DNA of 13,302 bases from Deltaproteobacteria bacterium (GCA_019313505.1 JAFDBA010000042.1:1-13302); one strand, 5' to 3'. Positions 1-6,691 are shown, counted from the first letter of the stretch. Notes: a model not told the origin generated them from the letters alone. Numbers and translations: made by a program.

Positions 1-19
1 ACATCGTAAACTTTGGCAT

Positions 20-51
20 AAAAAAGCCCCTTGGCGGTACCCAAGAGGCTT
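20..51 (-). terminator. Rho-independent terminator of the tRNA-Leu gene
   Basis: On the minus strand an 11-bp stem (arms 41-51 and 24-34, one G-U wobble) closes a 6-nt loop and runs straight into a T-tract (complement of 20-25). It lies 34 nt after the tRNA 3' end and is the only strong intrinsic terminator seen in the window. A smaller perfect hairpin, CAACTG-ATAA-CAGTTG at 61-76, sits between it and the tRNA and could help end-processing or termination. Confidence 0.85.
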
Positions 52-85
52 CCATGTAACCAACTGATAACAGTTGACTTATGAC

Positions 86-172
86 TGGTGCCGGAGGTCG
101 GAATCGAACCGACACGGGGTTGCCCCCGCGGGATTTTGAGTCCCGTGCGTCTACCAATTTCACCACTCCGGC
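86..172 (-). tRNA. tRNA-Leu, anticodon CAA
   Basis: The minus strand folds into a class II tRNA of 87 nt. The acceptor stem is GCCGGAG/CTCCGGC, the D-loop holds TTGGTAGAC, and the anticodon stem CGGGA/TCCCG closes the loop CTCAAAA, giving anticodon CAA (reads UUG). A long variable arm (CGGGG/CCCCG) is typical of leucine tRNAs. The T-arm is GTCGG-TTCGATT-CCGAC. The discriminator base is A, and the 3' CCA is encoded (86-88). A terminator follows and a weak promoter precedes it, so it is probably transcribed alone. Confidence 0.97.
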
Positions 173-202
173 ATTTACAAATGATCTACAAATTCAAAGA
201 TT

Positions 203-231
203 GATATAAATTATTTTGCATTTGAAAACAA
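203..231 (-). promoter_or_regulatory. Possible sigma-70 promoter for tRNA-Leu
   Basis: On the minus strand, TTGTTT (226-231) and TATATC (203-208) are 17 bp apart, about 30 bp ahead of the tRNA. Both boxes are only partial matches and the surroundings are AT-rich, so this is a position-based proposal. The rest of the 173-370 spacer shows nothing else I can support. Confidence 0.35.
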
Positions 232-370
232 GACAATTTCATCATTTCACGAAAAAAATTACGACAATTTTAACCACAGGAATACATTGAGTATTTTGAG
301 GATTAAAATTTGAGACTGACGCCGGAATTGGGCAAAATTGAACGTTTTGTAAAAGTCTCTCAGCAACTAT

Positions 371-1471
371 TTAACGCCGGACCACTTCTGGCTTGAATCC
401 TTCTCTTTGTAGCTCTTTGGCGAGCATTGCAGCCTCTTTTGCTGTGCGGAAGGCTCCGACCAGGAGTCTTATTTTATTATTGTATAATCTGTCCAGTACG
501 CTGTAAGCCAGGTATCCTTGTGATCGAAGAGCAGCCTCAAGTTTTTTTAGTTCTTTATCTTTAAAAGAAAGCCCGATCTGAATGGCAAAGGGCATCTTAA
601 CCACAAAAGCATGGCGATACCCTTGCTTTTTTAATTCATCGGCGGTTTTTTCCGCTTCTTCAACGGTCCGATAAAATCCGATGAATATACGATACCAATT
701 TCCCTTTCCGGGAACATATACATGGGAAACGAATCCGGAATCACCTTTGTTTCTTGATTCCATTGCTTCCCGAATAGATGCATCTTTATTCTTATGAGAA
801 CTGACTTGAATCGTATAAGGATAAAAATCTTGAGGTTTAAGGGCATTGTTTGTGTTTAATTGCTGGGTATTGTCTTCAGCATTGTTAAGTTCCGAGGTCT
901 TTTGAGCCAATGCGATAGATTCGCTGCTATTACTTTTATCCCTGCTCCGTTGCATCCGCACATCCACTTCTTTCATTTTCTTAAGCTCATCCCGGGCCTG
1001 TTCCAGTTCAGCTTCTAATTCCTTCAGCCGTTGGGCGTCGGTCATTATATCGTTGGACTGTTTCCGAGTAACTGCAACAAGAGAGGAAAGTTCGGTTTGC
1101 AAACCATTAATACGTTCCAGCATGGCAACGTATAATGTTGCATCTTCTTTCTCCTTAGAGGATAGCGACAGTCCGAGATAGACTTTCATCCAAAAAAGTG
1201 CCGTGCTGTAATCGATTTTTAAGTTGGACGGATGAATATTGAGCAATGCAGCCTTCCAAACTGCATGTTTATAATAGCTTGTGGAAGGATAACGTTCGGC
1301 CACAATCGCGTACTCCTGTGCGGCTTGGTGATACGATGATGAATCCTCCAGCGCAGCAGCGCTTTCCATATGACTCCTAGCCTGCGATTCAAGTTTGAAA
1401 CCATGGAATTGTGGCAAACAACCGGCAAGAAGAAAGCATAAAATTATGGCTATTACATTACGACCTTCCAT
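371..1471 (-). CDS. SPOR-domain outer-membrane lipoprotein with coiled coil (QseG-like context)
   Basis: Predicted envelope lipoprotein of 366 aa. I chose the ATG at 1471 over the TTG at 1477 because AAGGA lies 7 nt before the ATG and overlaps the kinase stop codon. A short basic N-terminus and hydrophobic stretch end in the lipobox LLAGC (Cys18). A helical, TPR-like region follows (about 25-120), then a charged coiled coil (about 125-170), a Ser/Asn/Gln-rich linker, and two tandem SPOR-type repeats (about 217-291 starting YTIQVSSH, and 292-366 starting FAIQIGLSF). SPOR domains are known to bind denuded septal peptidoglycan. The gene starts 10 nt after the kinase gene ends, so the two are probably co-transcribed and translationally linked. 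The kinase-plus-lipoprotein order recalls enterobacterial GlrK(QseE)-QseG, whose lipoprotein has a similar helical and coiled-coil layout. That relationship is inference, not shown homology. Confidence 0.85.
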   Translation of the reverse strand: MEGRNVIAIILCFLLAGCLPQFHGFKLESQARSHMESAAALEDSSSYHQAAQEYAIVAERYPSTSYYKHAVWKAALLNIHPSNLKIDYSTALFWMKVYLGLSLSSKEKEDATLYVAMLERINGLQTELSSLVAVTRKQSNDIMTDAQRLKELEAELEQARDELKKMKEVDVRMQRSRDKSNSSESIALAQKTSELNNAEDNTQQLNTNNALKPQDFYPYTIQVSSHKNKDASIREAMESRNKGDSGFVSHVYVPGKGNWYRIFIGFYRTVEEAEKTADELKKQGYRHAFVVKMPFAIQIGLSFKDKELKKLEAALRSQGYLAYSVLDRLYNNKIRLLVGAFRTAKEAAMLAKELQREGFKPEVVRR

Positions 1472-1481
1472 GAGCAAGTCC

Positions 1482-2960
1482 TTATTCCTGAGTATATGCG
1501 GATATTACCGGGCCTTGGAACTCCTCAGGCGAGACCGGCAGTTCAACCGTAAATGTCGAACCGCCGTCAACGGTACTTTCGGCATAAATTTTGCCGCTGT
1601 GCCCTTCTGTAAATGCTTTTACAAGAGCTAAACCCACTCCGATTCCTCTGCTCCTTATTCTGCCTGTATTGCCGGCCTGATAAAATCGTGTAAATATTTT
1701 GGGGAGTTCCTCTGGAGTGATTCCGATTCCCGAGTCCTGAACCTCTACACGTGCACCCATGGTGCATGGGCCTATTGTCACTCTGACCATCCCATCGTTT
1801 TGTGTGTATTTGATTGCGTTACTGAGCAGGTTGCTGACAACGATAGATATTTTTTGTGCATCCACCCTAACTTTAGGGGCATCAAGTGAAGTCAAGTCTA
1901 CAGTTATATTCTTATGTGTAGCAACGAGCTTTGCATCTTCAACAATAGGTTTAATGATCTGGAGAAGATCTGACCATTCCATATAGTATTTCATCATGCC
2001 GGAATCAATCTTTGCAAGATCAAGATATTGTTTGCTGAAGCCCGCCAATTTTTTAATTCCCCTGCGAATAGTGTCAAGCATCTGGATCTGTTCATCATTC
2101 AACGGGCCCGAAGTTTGGCTTTTCAAAATATCGTGTGTAGAGAGCATCACCTGTAAAGGGGTTTGAAGCTCGTGCGAAATCTGCTGCATCATTTGGGTTC
2201 TACGTTTATTTATATTCTTGATTTTGATGCTCATGTCATTAACTGCATGGGCAAGCAAGGCGATTTCATCATTAGAAGAGACTCTGACCTGCTCAAATCT
2301 ACCCCGCGCAATCTGCTCAGTCCCTCGTATAAGGTCGTCTATAGGGTGGGTGATGGTACGGGTAATAATCAGGGCGGCAGAGATAGCGGTCAGCAGGGTT
2401 CCAACGATCAACAACAGTGCTACTCTGGCGGAACGGTTTGTCGTTGTTTCTATTCTGGACATGGCATTACCAATAGAAACCCGATTGGTGCTGATAAGAT
2501 GATCAATAGATCTGGACAGGGTTTTCAGGCTGTCCGACCTCAGGTTGTCGCGTACCCGATTGTAACCCAACTCTTGACTATCTCTTTCGCTTTGCATGCT
2601 GGCAACAAATGATTCATGTGCCTGGCGCATGTTCCTGGTAAGGGAACGCTCTACTTCGTCAGACTGGGCTTTAAGCAATGAACTCAAGTATTGGTCAAAT
2701 CGCCGGCTTGTTGTAACGAACAGGGAAAAATAGGTTTCATCACGGGAGATAAGATATTTCTGGGCATAGCCGTTTTCATCTTGGAGTATGGCATACAGTT
2801 GCTTGGCAAGATCCACTACCTGGACATTAGAAGTAAGGGTAATTTTAGCCTCATTTGAAACAGTATTCAGCTCGAGCAGAATATAGGTGCTTGTAATGAT
2901 CATTATTATGATAATGGCGCCGAAACCGAGCATCATTTTTTTATAAATAGTCAGCTTCAC
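1482..2960 (-). CDS. Membrane sensor histidine kinase (HAMP-HisKA-HATPase), GlrK/QseE-like
   Basis: Two-component sensor kinase of 492 aa in the inner membrane. TM1 is about residues 9-30; a periplasmic helical sensor region runs to about 177; TM2 is about 180-202; a HAMP segment follows (TITHPIDDLIRG). The HisKA H-box is ISHELQTPLQ with His263. The catalytic domain has N-box SNLLSNAIKYT, G1 DSGIGI, F-box FTRFYQ and G2 GIGVGLAL, so it looks active. The H-box has Gln where HELRTPL is usual. The proposed start is GTG at 2960 with GGGGA 9 nt upstream. No response regulator gene is adjacent, so its partner must be elsewhere. The immediately following SPOR lipoprotein gene suggests the lipoprotein may modulate this kinase, as QseG does for QseE; that is inference. 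Confidence 0.88.
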   Translation of the reverse strand: MKLTIYKKMMLGFGAIIIIMIITSTYILLELNTVSNEAKITLTSNVQVVDLAKQLYAILQDENGYAQKYLISRDETYFSLFVTTSRRFDQYLSSLLKAQSDEVERSLTRNMRQAHESFVASMQSERDSQELGYNRVRDNLRSDSLKTLSRSIDHLISTNRVSIGNAMSRIETTTNRSARVALLLIVGTLLTAISAALIITRTITHPIDDLIRGTEQIARGRFEQVRVSSNDEIALLAHAVNDMSIKIKNINKRRTQMMQQISHELQTPLQVMLSTHDILKSQTSGPLNDEQIQMLDTIRRGIKKLAGFSKQYLDLAKIDSGMMKYYMEWSDLLQIIKPIVEDAKLVATHKNITVDLTSLDAPKVRVDAQKISIVVSNLLSNAIKYTQNDGMVRVTIGPCTMGARVEVQDSGIGITPEELPKIFTRFYQAGNTGRIRSRGIGVGLALVKAFTEGHSGKIYAESTVDGGSTFTVELPVSPEEFQGPVISAYTQE

Positions 2961-3065
2961 AATACTGAATCCCCAAAGGATCTGTTTTGAATAAGGACGG
3001 AAAAAGCCAAACCGTTTCGTAAAAATTGATAGTTCAAAAATTGCATACTGTTTTTAAAACGGAAC

Positions 3066-3093
3066 GTTATGCTAAAAATCAGTAACTTCTCAA
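3066..3093 (-). promoter_or_regulatory. Possible promoter for the histidine kinase-lipoprotein pair
   Basis: On the minus strand, TTGAGA (3088-3093; 5/6 to consensus) and CATAAC (3066-3071; 4/6) are 16 bp apart, about 105 bp ahead of the kinase start. The leader between them and the GTG contains a stretch (3011-3025) that resembles the dispersed TTTTTACGA motif. Prediction from sequence only. Confidence 0.3.
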
Positions 3094-3146
3094 CAAGTTA
3101 GCTCGCTTCGATCACTATTGGAATGTTAGACTAATTGAAACAGGCT

Positions 3147-3566
3147 TTAATCAGCCACAATTGCTATTAGGATATCAGAAAGAAACCAGACAGTCAATTT
3201 GTAAACAACGAGAAACCTTTGAAAAAGGTTCAATGAGTTGGTTTGGTTCATCCCGAAGTCTCCAAGCAGACTGCGGCGGGTCAGGAATGCATAAACGAGC
3301 AAACCGATAAACACAGTCGGCAGTACCATCATCGTATCGACAAGTGTTCTGATCGGTTTTTTTCCGGTGAAGTCGAAATAGCCGAGACAAAATCCAAGCG
3401 GTATCCCTATGAGCAGGCTGCATCCGATGGAATAGCCGGACACCTTTACAGTAGCCCAAATCGCGGTATAAGTTTCAGCGTTGCCGCTTACCAATAAATG
3501 AAAGGCATGGATAAGCCAAGAATTTCAAAGAAATACAACGAATATTGATATTATCCAGAGACTCAT
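3147..3566 (-). pseudogene. tupB: Relic of a TupB-type tungstate ABC transporter permease
   Basis: The translation of 3250-3515 is recognisably the N-terminal half of a TupB/WtpB-like permease: two hydrophobic helices around IGIPLGFCLGYF and MMVLPTVFIGLLVYAFL, then RRSLLGDFG. Intact relatives are roughly 220-230 aa and continue with the EAA cytoplasmic loop and further helices. Here family-like sequence stops after GDFG, and an unrelated tail of about 40 residues ends at 3147. At the 5' end the frame from an ATG at 3566 meets TGA at 3525-3527; family-like sequence (WLIHAFHLLVSG) resumes just after it with no good start or Shine-Dalgarno. No binding protein (tupA) or ATPase (tupC) gene is nearby. 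I therefore call it a decayed fragment. A 115-residue product from a TTG at 3494 is formally possible but would not form a working permease. Confidence 0.75.
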
Positions 3567-3579
3567 AAATCAGGATATG

Positions 3580-3765
3580 TTACGAGTCGGTTTCTGCGGT
3601 ATCTTGTTCAGGGGTTTTTTGTGAACCCCTGGCTATTTCTTCGACAGTGCTGTAAACGGTTTTGAACGTTTCATGGAAACCGGCGGGGCCCACCCGTCCG
3701 GTCTCAATAAATTTAACGACAATTTCTTTTGTTGCTCTGAGAATCAACTCATCGATTGAGCCCAT
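3580..3765 (-). CDS. Small conserved-looking cytoplasmic protein of unknown function (61 aa)
   Basis: A 61-aa protein starting MGSIDELILRATKEIVVKF. The start is well supported: AAGGAG lies 6 nt ahead of the ATG, and a minus-strand TTGACA box is upstream. It is mostly helical and amphipathic in residues 1-45 (FIETGRVGPAGFHETFKTVY), with a polar acidic tail (KTPEQDTAETDS). No signal peptide, membrane segment, Cys pairs or catalytic motif is visible. I do not recognise a named family. The pseudogenised tupB relic starts 13 nt downstream on the same strand, and queF diverges from it. The good ribosome site and normal composition argue that it is real. Confidence 0.7.
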   Translation of the reverse strand: MGSIDELILRATKEIVVKFIETGRVGPAGFHETFKTVYSTVEEIARGSQKTPEQDTAETDS

Positions 3766-3801
3766 ATAACACTCCTTTTTAGTTTTATTAATTATTTTGA
3801 T

Positions 3802-3830
3802 CTGTTAGCAGAATAAATTGCTGGTGTCAA
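3802..3830 (-). promoter_or_regulatory. Putative sigma-70 promoter for the 61-aa protein gene
   Basis: On the minus strand a perfect TTGACA (3825-3830) is followed 17 bp later by TAACAG (3802-3807), a weak -10 box. It lies about 35 bp ahead of the gene start, leaving a short leader that contains the AAGGAG site. The -35 box is convincing and the -10 box is not. Confidence 0.45.
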
Positions 3831-3883
3831 GATTCTCCCCCGCCGCTTTATTGTCAGGGTAGTAAAAAATTTTGACAGTCTAT

Positions 3884-3912
3884 TTGACACGAAACATTTT
3901 ATTAATTATTAA
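3884..3912 (+). promoter_or_regulatory. Putative sigma-70 promoter for queF
   Basis: TTGACA (3884-3889), a 17-bp spacer and TATTAA (3907-3912) give a plausible promoter with a leader of about 55 nt before the queF ATG. A second TTGACA lies 12 bp upstream (3872-3877), with a poorer -10 (CATTTT) at 17 bp. No preQ1 riboswitch could be recognised in the leader. Confidence 0.5.
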
Positions 3913-3974
3913 AACCTGTAAATGCAGAAATTACGTTTAAAGTTTTGCGCCCTGTAAAGTGGAGAAAACAAACA

Positions 3975-4388
3975 ATGTCAACGTTCAATGAAAAAAAGAT
4001 ACAATATAATATCAAGAGTCCTGATACAGTTAAAGCCGACGTACTGGATTGCATAGAATATGAATTTAGGTCCCGACGAGACATTGACATTACAATTAAA
4101 CAGCCGGAATATACATCTTTGTGTCCAATGTCCGGACTTCCCGATGTGGGCTGTATAACAATCAAGTACCGGCCGGATACTAAAATCGTTGAATTAAAAT
4201 CGTTGAAATATTACTTGTTGCAATACAGGAACGTGGGGATTTTTTACGAGAGCCTGGTCAATCGGATTCTGGATGACCTGGTTTCTGTACTGGAACCCAA
4301 GTTCATGGAAATTACCGGAGATTTTACAGCGAGAGGCGGAATTACCACCACCGTCAGTGCCGTATTCCAAGGAAAAAATAATGAATAA
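3975..4388 (+). CDS. queF: NADPH-dependent 7-cyano-7-deazaguanine reductase (preQ0 reductase)
   Basis: Reduces preQ0 to preQ1 in queuosine biosynthesis; cytoplasmic. The 137-aa length fits the short type I QueF. The family signature is clear: TSLCPMSGLPD with nucleophile Cys50 and general-acid Asp57, the QueF motif ELKSLKYY (73-80), YRN (84-86), RILDDLV, and TGDFTARGGI near the C-terminus. Start: the ATG at 3975 has GGAG 10 nt upstream and gives the expected N-terminus; an ATG at 3945 would add ten unlikely residues. Oddity: the conserved FHE tripeptide (His96-Glu97 in B. subtilis) reads FYE here, with Tyr91-Glu92. The stop overlaps the next gene by 8 bp. No other queuosine genes are in the window. 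Confidence 0.95.
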   Translation: MSTFNEKKIQYNIKSPDTVKADVLDCIEYEFRSRRDIDITIKQPEYTSLCPMSGLPDVGCITIKYRPDTKIVELKSLKYYLLQYRNVGIFYESLVNRILDDLVSVLEPKFMEITGDFTARGGITTTVSAVFQGKNNE

Positions 4389-5340
4389 AAAAATTAAAGC
4401 TTTTTATGTAAAGATTCATATGTTTGCATGGATTTTGTTTTTGCCGTTTTGTATTCTTCTTATTACCGGATGTTCTACTTACTCCAACATGAAAAAAAAG
4501 ACAAAAAGGATTGTCCGAGATTACAAGGCTCCGGATGGAGATTTGAAAAAAAGGGTGGCCATCGCGTTGTTTGAAAACAAAACCGCTTTTTCTGGTAAAG
4601 GATTAGAGGAAAGTTTCACTAAAGCGCTAGTGAAAGCAATGAAGATGTCATGCAAGGATATTCTTCTGTCAGAGCCGGATGATCCAGACTATCCTGATTG
4701 TCTTGTAAACCTGACCAGGCAGGCATCCGGGGAGATCGACGACTTTTATCTTGCCAAAGCAGGAAGGCAGTTAGGTTTGAATGCAATTGTAACCGGCTCA
4801 TTTATAGATATCAAAAATCATAAAAAGCAACGAGGAATCCTGTGGTTCAAAGATGTTTACAACTTTGTCCAAGTCCGGGTAAATGTTGAGGTATACGATA
4901 CCCTGACCGGCGCAAAACTATTTGATAAGAGTTATATGCACGAAATCGAGATCGAGGAGGAATATGTTGAATCAACCAACCTGGCTCGTGGAATCAGGAC
5001 CGATATAATACATGATGCTTTGAAATCTATTGCTGTCGACATGGGAGACCAGATCTGTTATGCGATCGTCTTACAGCCCTGGAAAGGATACATTACATCA
5101 ATCTTAGGAGAAAAAGTTGTTATTGCTTCCGGGGAAAAAGTGGGGATAAAGCTGGGTGATATATTTGAAGTTTATGACAGCAGCGGCGTATTTAAGGGAG
5201 CAAAAGGGCAGAAGTTCTTTATACCCGGTCTTAAAACAGGCGAGATTAAAATAACCGCCGTTTATCCTGACAGTGCTGAAGCTGTACGTTTTTCAGGCCA
5301 AAACATACAGCCAGACAGTTCGATTGGCCTAAAAGATTAA
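4381..5340 (+). CDS. Outer-membrane lipoprotein, CsgG/TolB-N-like plus FlgT-like C-terminal region
   Basis: Predicted lipoprotein of 319 aa. The chosen ATG at 4381 overlaps the queF stop (ATGAATAA) and has AAGGA 7 nt upstream; upstream in-frame sequence to 4273 is only queF read in another frame. The signal peptide has a basic start, a hydrophobic core (about 14-27) and the lipobox ITGC (Cys31). Residues about 55-185 look like the alpha/beta fold seen in CsgG, LpoB and TolB N-domains: a strand KRVAIALFENKT, a helix, then LGLNAIVTGSFIDIK and VNVEVYDTLTGAKLFDKSY. Residues about 235-315 (ITSILGEKVVIASGEKVGIKLGD followed by FEVYD) resemble the C-terminal beta domain of FlgT-type proteins. Both assignments are by pattern only. 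A role in outer-membrane assembly is inference, and the link to queF may be mere operon sharing. Confidence 0.82.
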   Translation: MNKKIKAFYVKIHMFAWILFLPFCILLITGCSTYSNMKKKTKRIVRDYKAPDGDLKKRVAIALFENKTAFSGKGLEESFTKALVKAMKMSCKDILLSEPDDPDYPDCLVNLTRQASGEIDDFYLAKAGRQLGLNAIVTGSFIDIKNHKKQRGILWFKDVYNFVQVRVNVEVYDTLTGAKLFDKSYMHEIEIEEEYVESTNLARGIRTDIIHDALKSIAVDMGDQICYAIVLQPWKGYITSILGEKVVIASGEKVGIKLGDIFEVYDSSGVFKGAKGQKFFIPGLKTGEIKITAVYPDSAEAVRFSGQNIQPDSSIGLKD

Positions 5341-5354
5341 ACCTAAAATCTGCA

Positions 5355-6365
5355 TTAAATTTTTTCGAAATGGTCCCAGCCTGAAGGCGCAAAGGATCTT
5401 ATCTGACCGTCTGAAAGGATCAGTTCCATCTTCCCCGAATCGGTTATTTCGCCAATCTGATAAAGAGGGTTCCGGAACCTCTTTACGTAATTAGCTGCAA
5501 CATGATCCATCTTATCCGGTGATATGGTGCACAACAAGGTATAATCTTCACCACCGGCAAGGGCATATTCAACTGGATCAAAATCAAACCGGGCACAAAA
5601 CTTTTCCAGGTTGTCGGAAACAGGGATTTTTTCAGAATACAAACGTATGCCCACGTTGCTCTGCTCGGCGATGTGACCAATATCGGAACTGAGCCCGTCA
5701 CTAACATCAATTGCCGCATGAACGCCGCTCTGACGCACGAGAAATCGACCTTCCCGTAGATACGGTTTTGGCATGAAATGGGCGTCAAGCAGCGGTTTCA
5801 ATTCGTTGGAATCCCCTTTGATATCATTTGTTATCAAGTGGAATCCTGCCCTGCTGTCTCCTAAAAAACCGGTTGAACAGATTATATCGCCCTGTTGAGC
5901 AGTATTACGGTACAATATTTCTTTTTCAGATGCAGATCCTATAAGCGAGACATTTATGATTAAATCCGTTTTCGAACGGGTCGTGTCACCGCCAAGAAGA
6001 TTAACGCCAAATTCGGCGGCCAGTCTTTTCATCCCCTTATACAGATCTTCAAGAAAATCTAAGGTGCAGTTTTCAGGAACGGCAATACTGATGAATGCTT
6101 CACGAGCGATTCCACCCATTGCGGCAATATCGCTCAGGTTGACGGATAACGCTTTATATCCCAAGTTAAATCCAGAAGTCGCATCTTTTAAAAAATGGAT
6201 CCGTTCAACAAGCAAATCGGTCGTGACAAGTATGGTTTCGCCGGGTTCCGGAAGAAAGGCAGCGGCATCATCGCCTATTGCTTTTATAACATTTTGAGGA
6301 CGAATTAGACAGCCCCGGCTAATTCTTTTGATAAAACCGAATTCACCGATATCTTTTAAATTCAC
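5355..6365 (-). CDS. thiL: Thiamine-monophosphate kinase
   Basis: Phosphorylates thiamine monophosphate to the active cofactor thiamine diphosphate using ATP. The 336-aa length is normal. ThiL/PurM-fold motifs are all present: GDDAA (31-35), TTDLLVERIHF (48-58, metal and substrate ligands), NLSDIAAMGG (76-85), GGDTTRS (125-131), FLGDSRAG, DVSDGLSSDIGHI and LAGGEDYTLL. The start is GTG at 6365, with AGG 8 nt upstream, a modest ribosome site. A good promoter lies about 210 bp upstream. The gene converges on the lipoprotein gene (14 bp between stops) and diverges from thiD, so thiamine salvage and synthesis steps flank one spacer. No TPP riboswitch (no CTGAGA box or partner) was seen. Confidence 0.95.
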   Translation of the reverse strand: MNLKDIGEFGFIKRISRGCLIRPQNVIKAIGDDAAAFLPEPGETILVTTDLLVERIHFLKDATSGFNLGYKALSVNLSDIAAMGGIAREAFISIAVPENCTLDFLEDLYKGMKRLAAEFGVNLLGGDTTRSKTDLIINVSLIGSASEKEILYRNTAQQGDIICSTGFLGDSRAGFHLITNDIKGDSNELKPLLDAHFMPKPYLREGRFLVRQSGVHAAIDVSDGLSSDIGHIAEQSNVGIRLYSEKIPVSDNLEKFCARFDFDPVEYALAGGEDYTLLCTISPDKMDHVAANYVKRFRNPLYQIGEITDSGKMELILSDGQIRSFAPSGWDHFEKI

Positions 6366-6447
6366 TGTAATAGCCTGTCCTCTTGATTATGTATTTCGAG
6401 ATTTAGGCCGGATATTTCACGAGTATGATTCGGGCGAAAATATCGAA

Positions 6448-6543
6448 TTAAATCGTTTGGATTTTGAACCTGTTTATAAGCGTTGTGCCTGCTCCATGAT
6501 TTTTTTTAATTCTATGGCAGTCTTTTTTTGATAAGCTTTCCAT
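6448..6543 (-). CDS. Possible 31-aa leader ORF upstream of thiL
   Basis: The ATG at 6543 has AAAAGGA 9 nt upstream and begins about 28 nt after the predicted transcription start, so it is well placed to be translated. It reads MESLSKKDCHRIKKNHGAGT and on to 31 residues, ending 82 nt before thiL. The composition is not very protein-like after residue 7. In the neighbouring frame the same DNA (6474-6560) reads KTAIELKKIMEQAQRL then stop, a much better amphipathic helix. Loss of one A from a run of seven would join MESLSKK to that helix. It could be a regulatory leader, a slippage product, a decayed gene, or chance. Confidence 0.28.
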   Translation of the reverse strand: MESLSKKDCHRIKKNHGAGTTLINRFKIQTI

Positions 6544-6577
6544 ATTAGCAGGTCCTTTTGTTACTATTGCTCTTAAA

Positions 6578-6606
6578 AAAATAGTGTGCCGGTATATGTA
6601 TGTCAA
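6578..6606 (-). promoter_or_regulatory. thiL: Putative sigma-70 promoter for thiL
   Basis: On the minus strand a perfect TTGACA (6601-6606) is followed by a 17-bp spacer and TATTTT (6578-6583; 4/6). This is the best-formed promoter in the window. Transcription would start near 6571, giving thiL a leader of about 200 nt that includes the possible small ORF. Confidence 0.55.
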
Positions 6607-6642
6607 GCACAAAACCATGGTAACACAAGCACAGGCATTTTA

Positions 6643-6661
6643 ACTTTTTACGAGGCTGTCA
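6643..6661 (+). repeat. Dispersed TTTTTACGA repeat fragment, copy 1
   Basis: ACTTTTTACGAGGCTGTCA closely matches the terminal arm of the palindromic element at 13282-13301 (CTTTTTACGACGCCATCA) and the copy at 8246-8264. Only the terminal motif is present, without the palindromic body, so it is either a degenerate remnant or an independent short motif. Confidence 0.55.
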
Positions 6662-6691
6662 TATTTTATAAAGAATTAATCTTGAAAATCT

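Noticed and set aside
312..359. Terminator for the SPOR lipoprotein gene
   Set aside because: GAGACT/AGTCTC arms are only 6 bp with a loop of about 36 nt and a weak T-tract, so it is not convincing.
2163..2612. 149-codon plus-strand open frame antisense to the histidine kinase
   Set aside because: It lies wholly inside a well-supported kinase gene on the other strand, encodes a low-plausibility protein and has no ribosome site of note.
3913..3974. preQ1 riboswitch ahead of queF
   Set aside because: The leader lacks the small stem with an ACCC-containing loop and the A-rich tail pairing expected for preQ1-I; nothing fits.
3902..4165. 87-codon minus-strand open frame
   Set aside because: Antisense to queF, whose family motifs are unmistakable; no independent support.
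5295..5330. Terminator in the lipoprotein/thiL convergent junction
   Set aside because: AGGCCAA/TTGGCCT is a perfect 7-bp pair but the loop is 22 nt, it lies inside the coding region, and no T-run follows on either strand.
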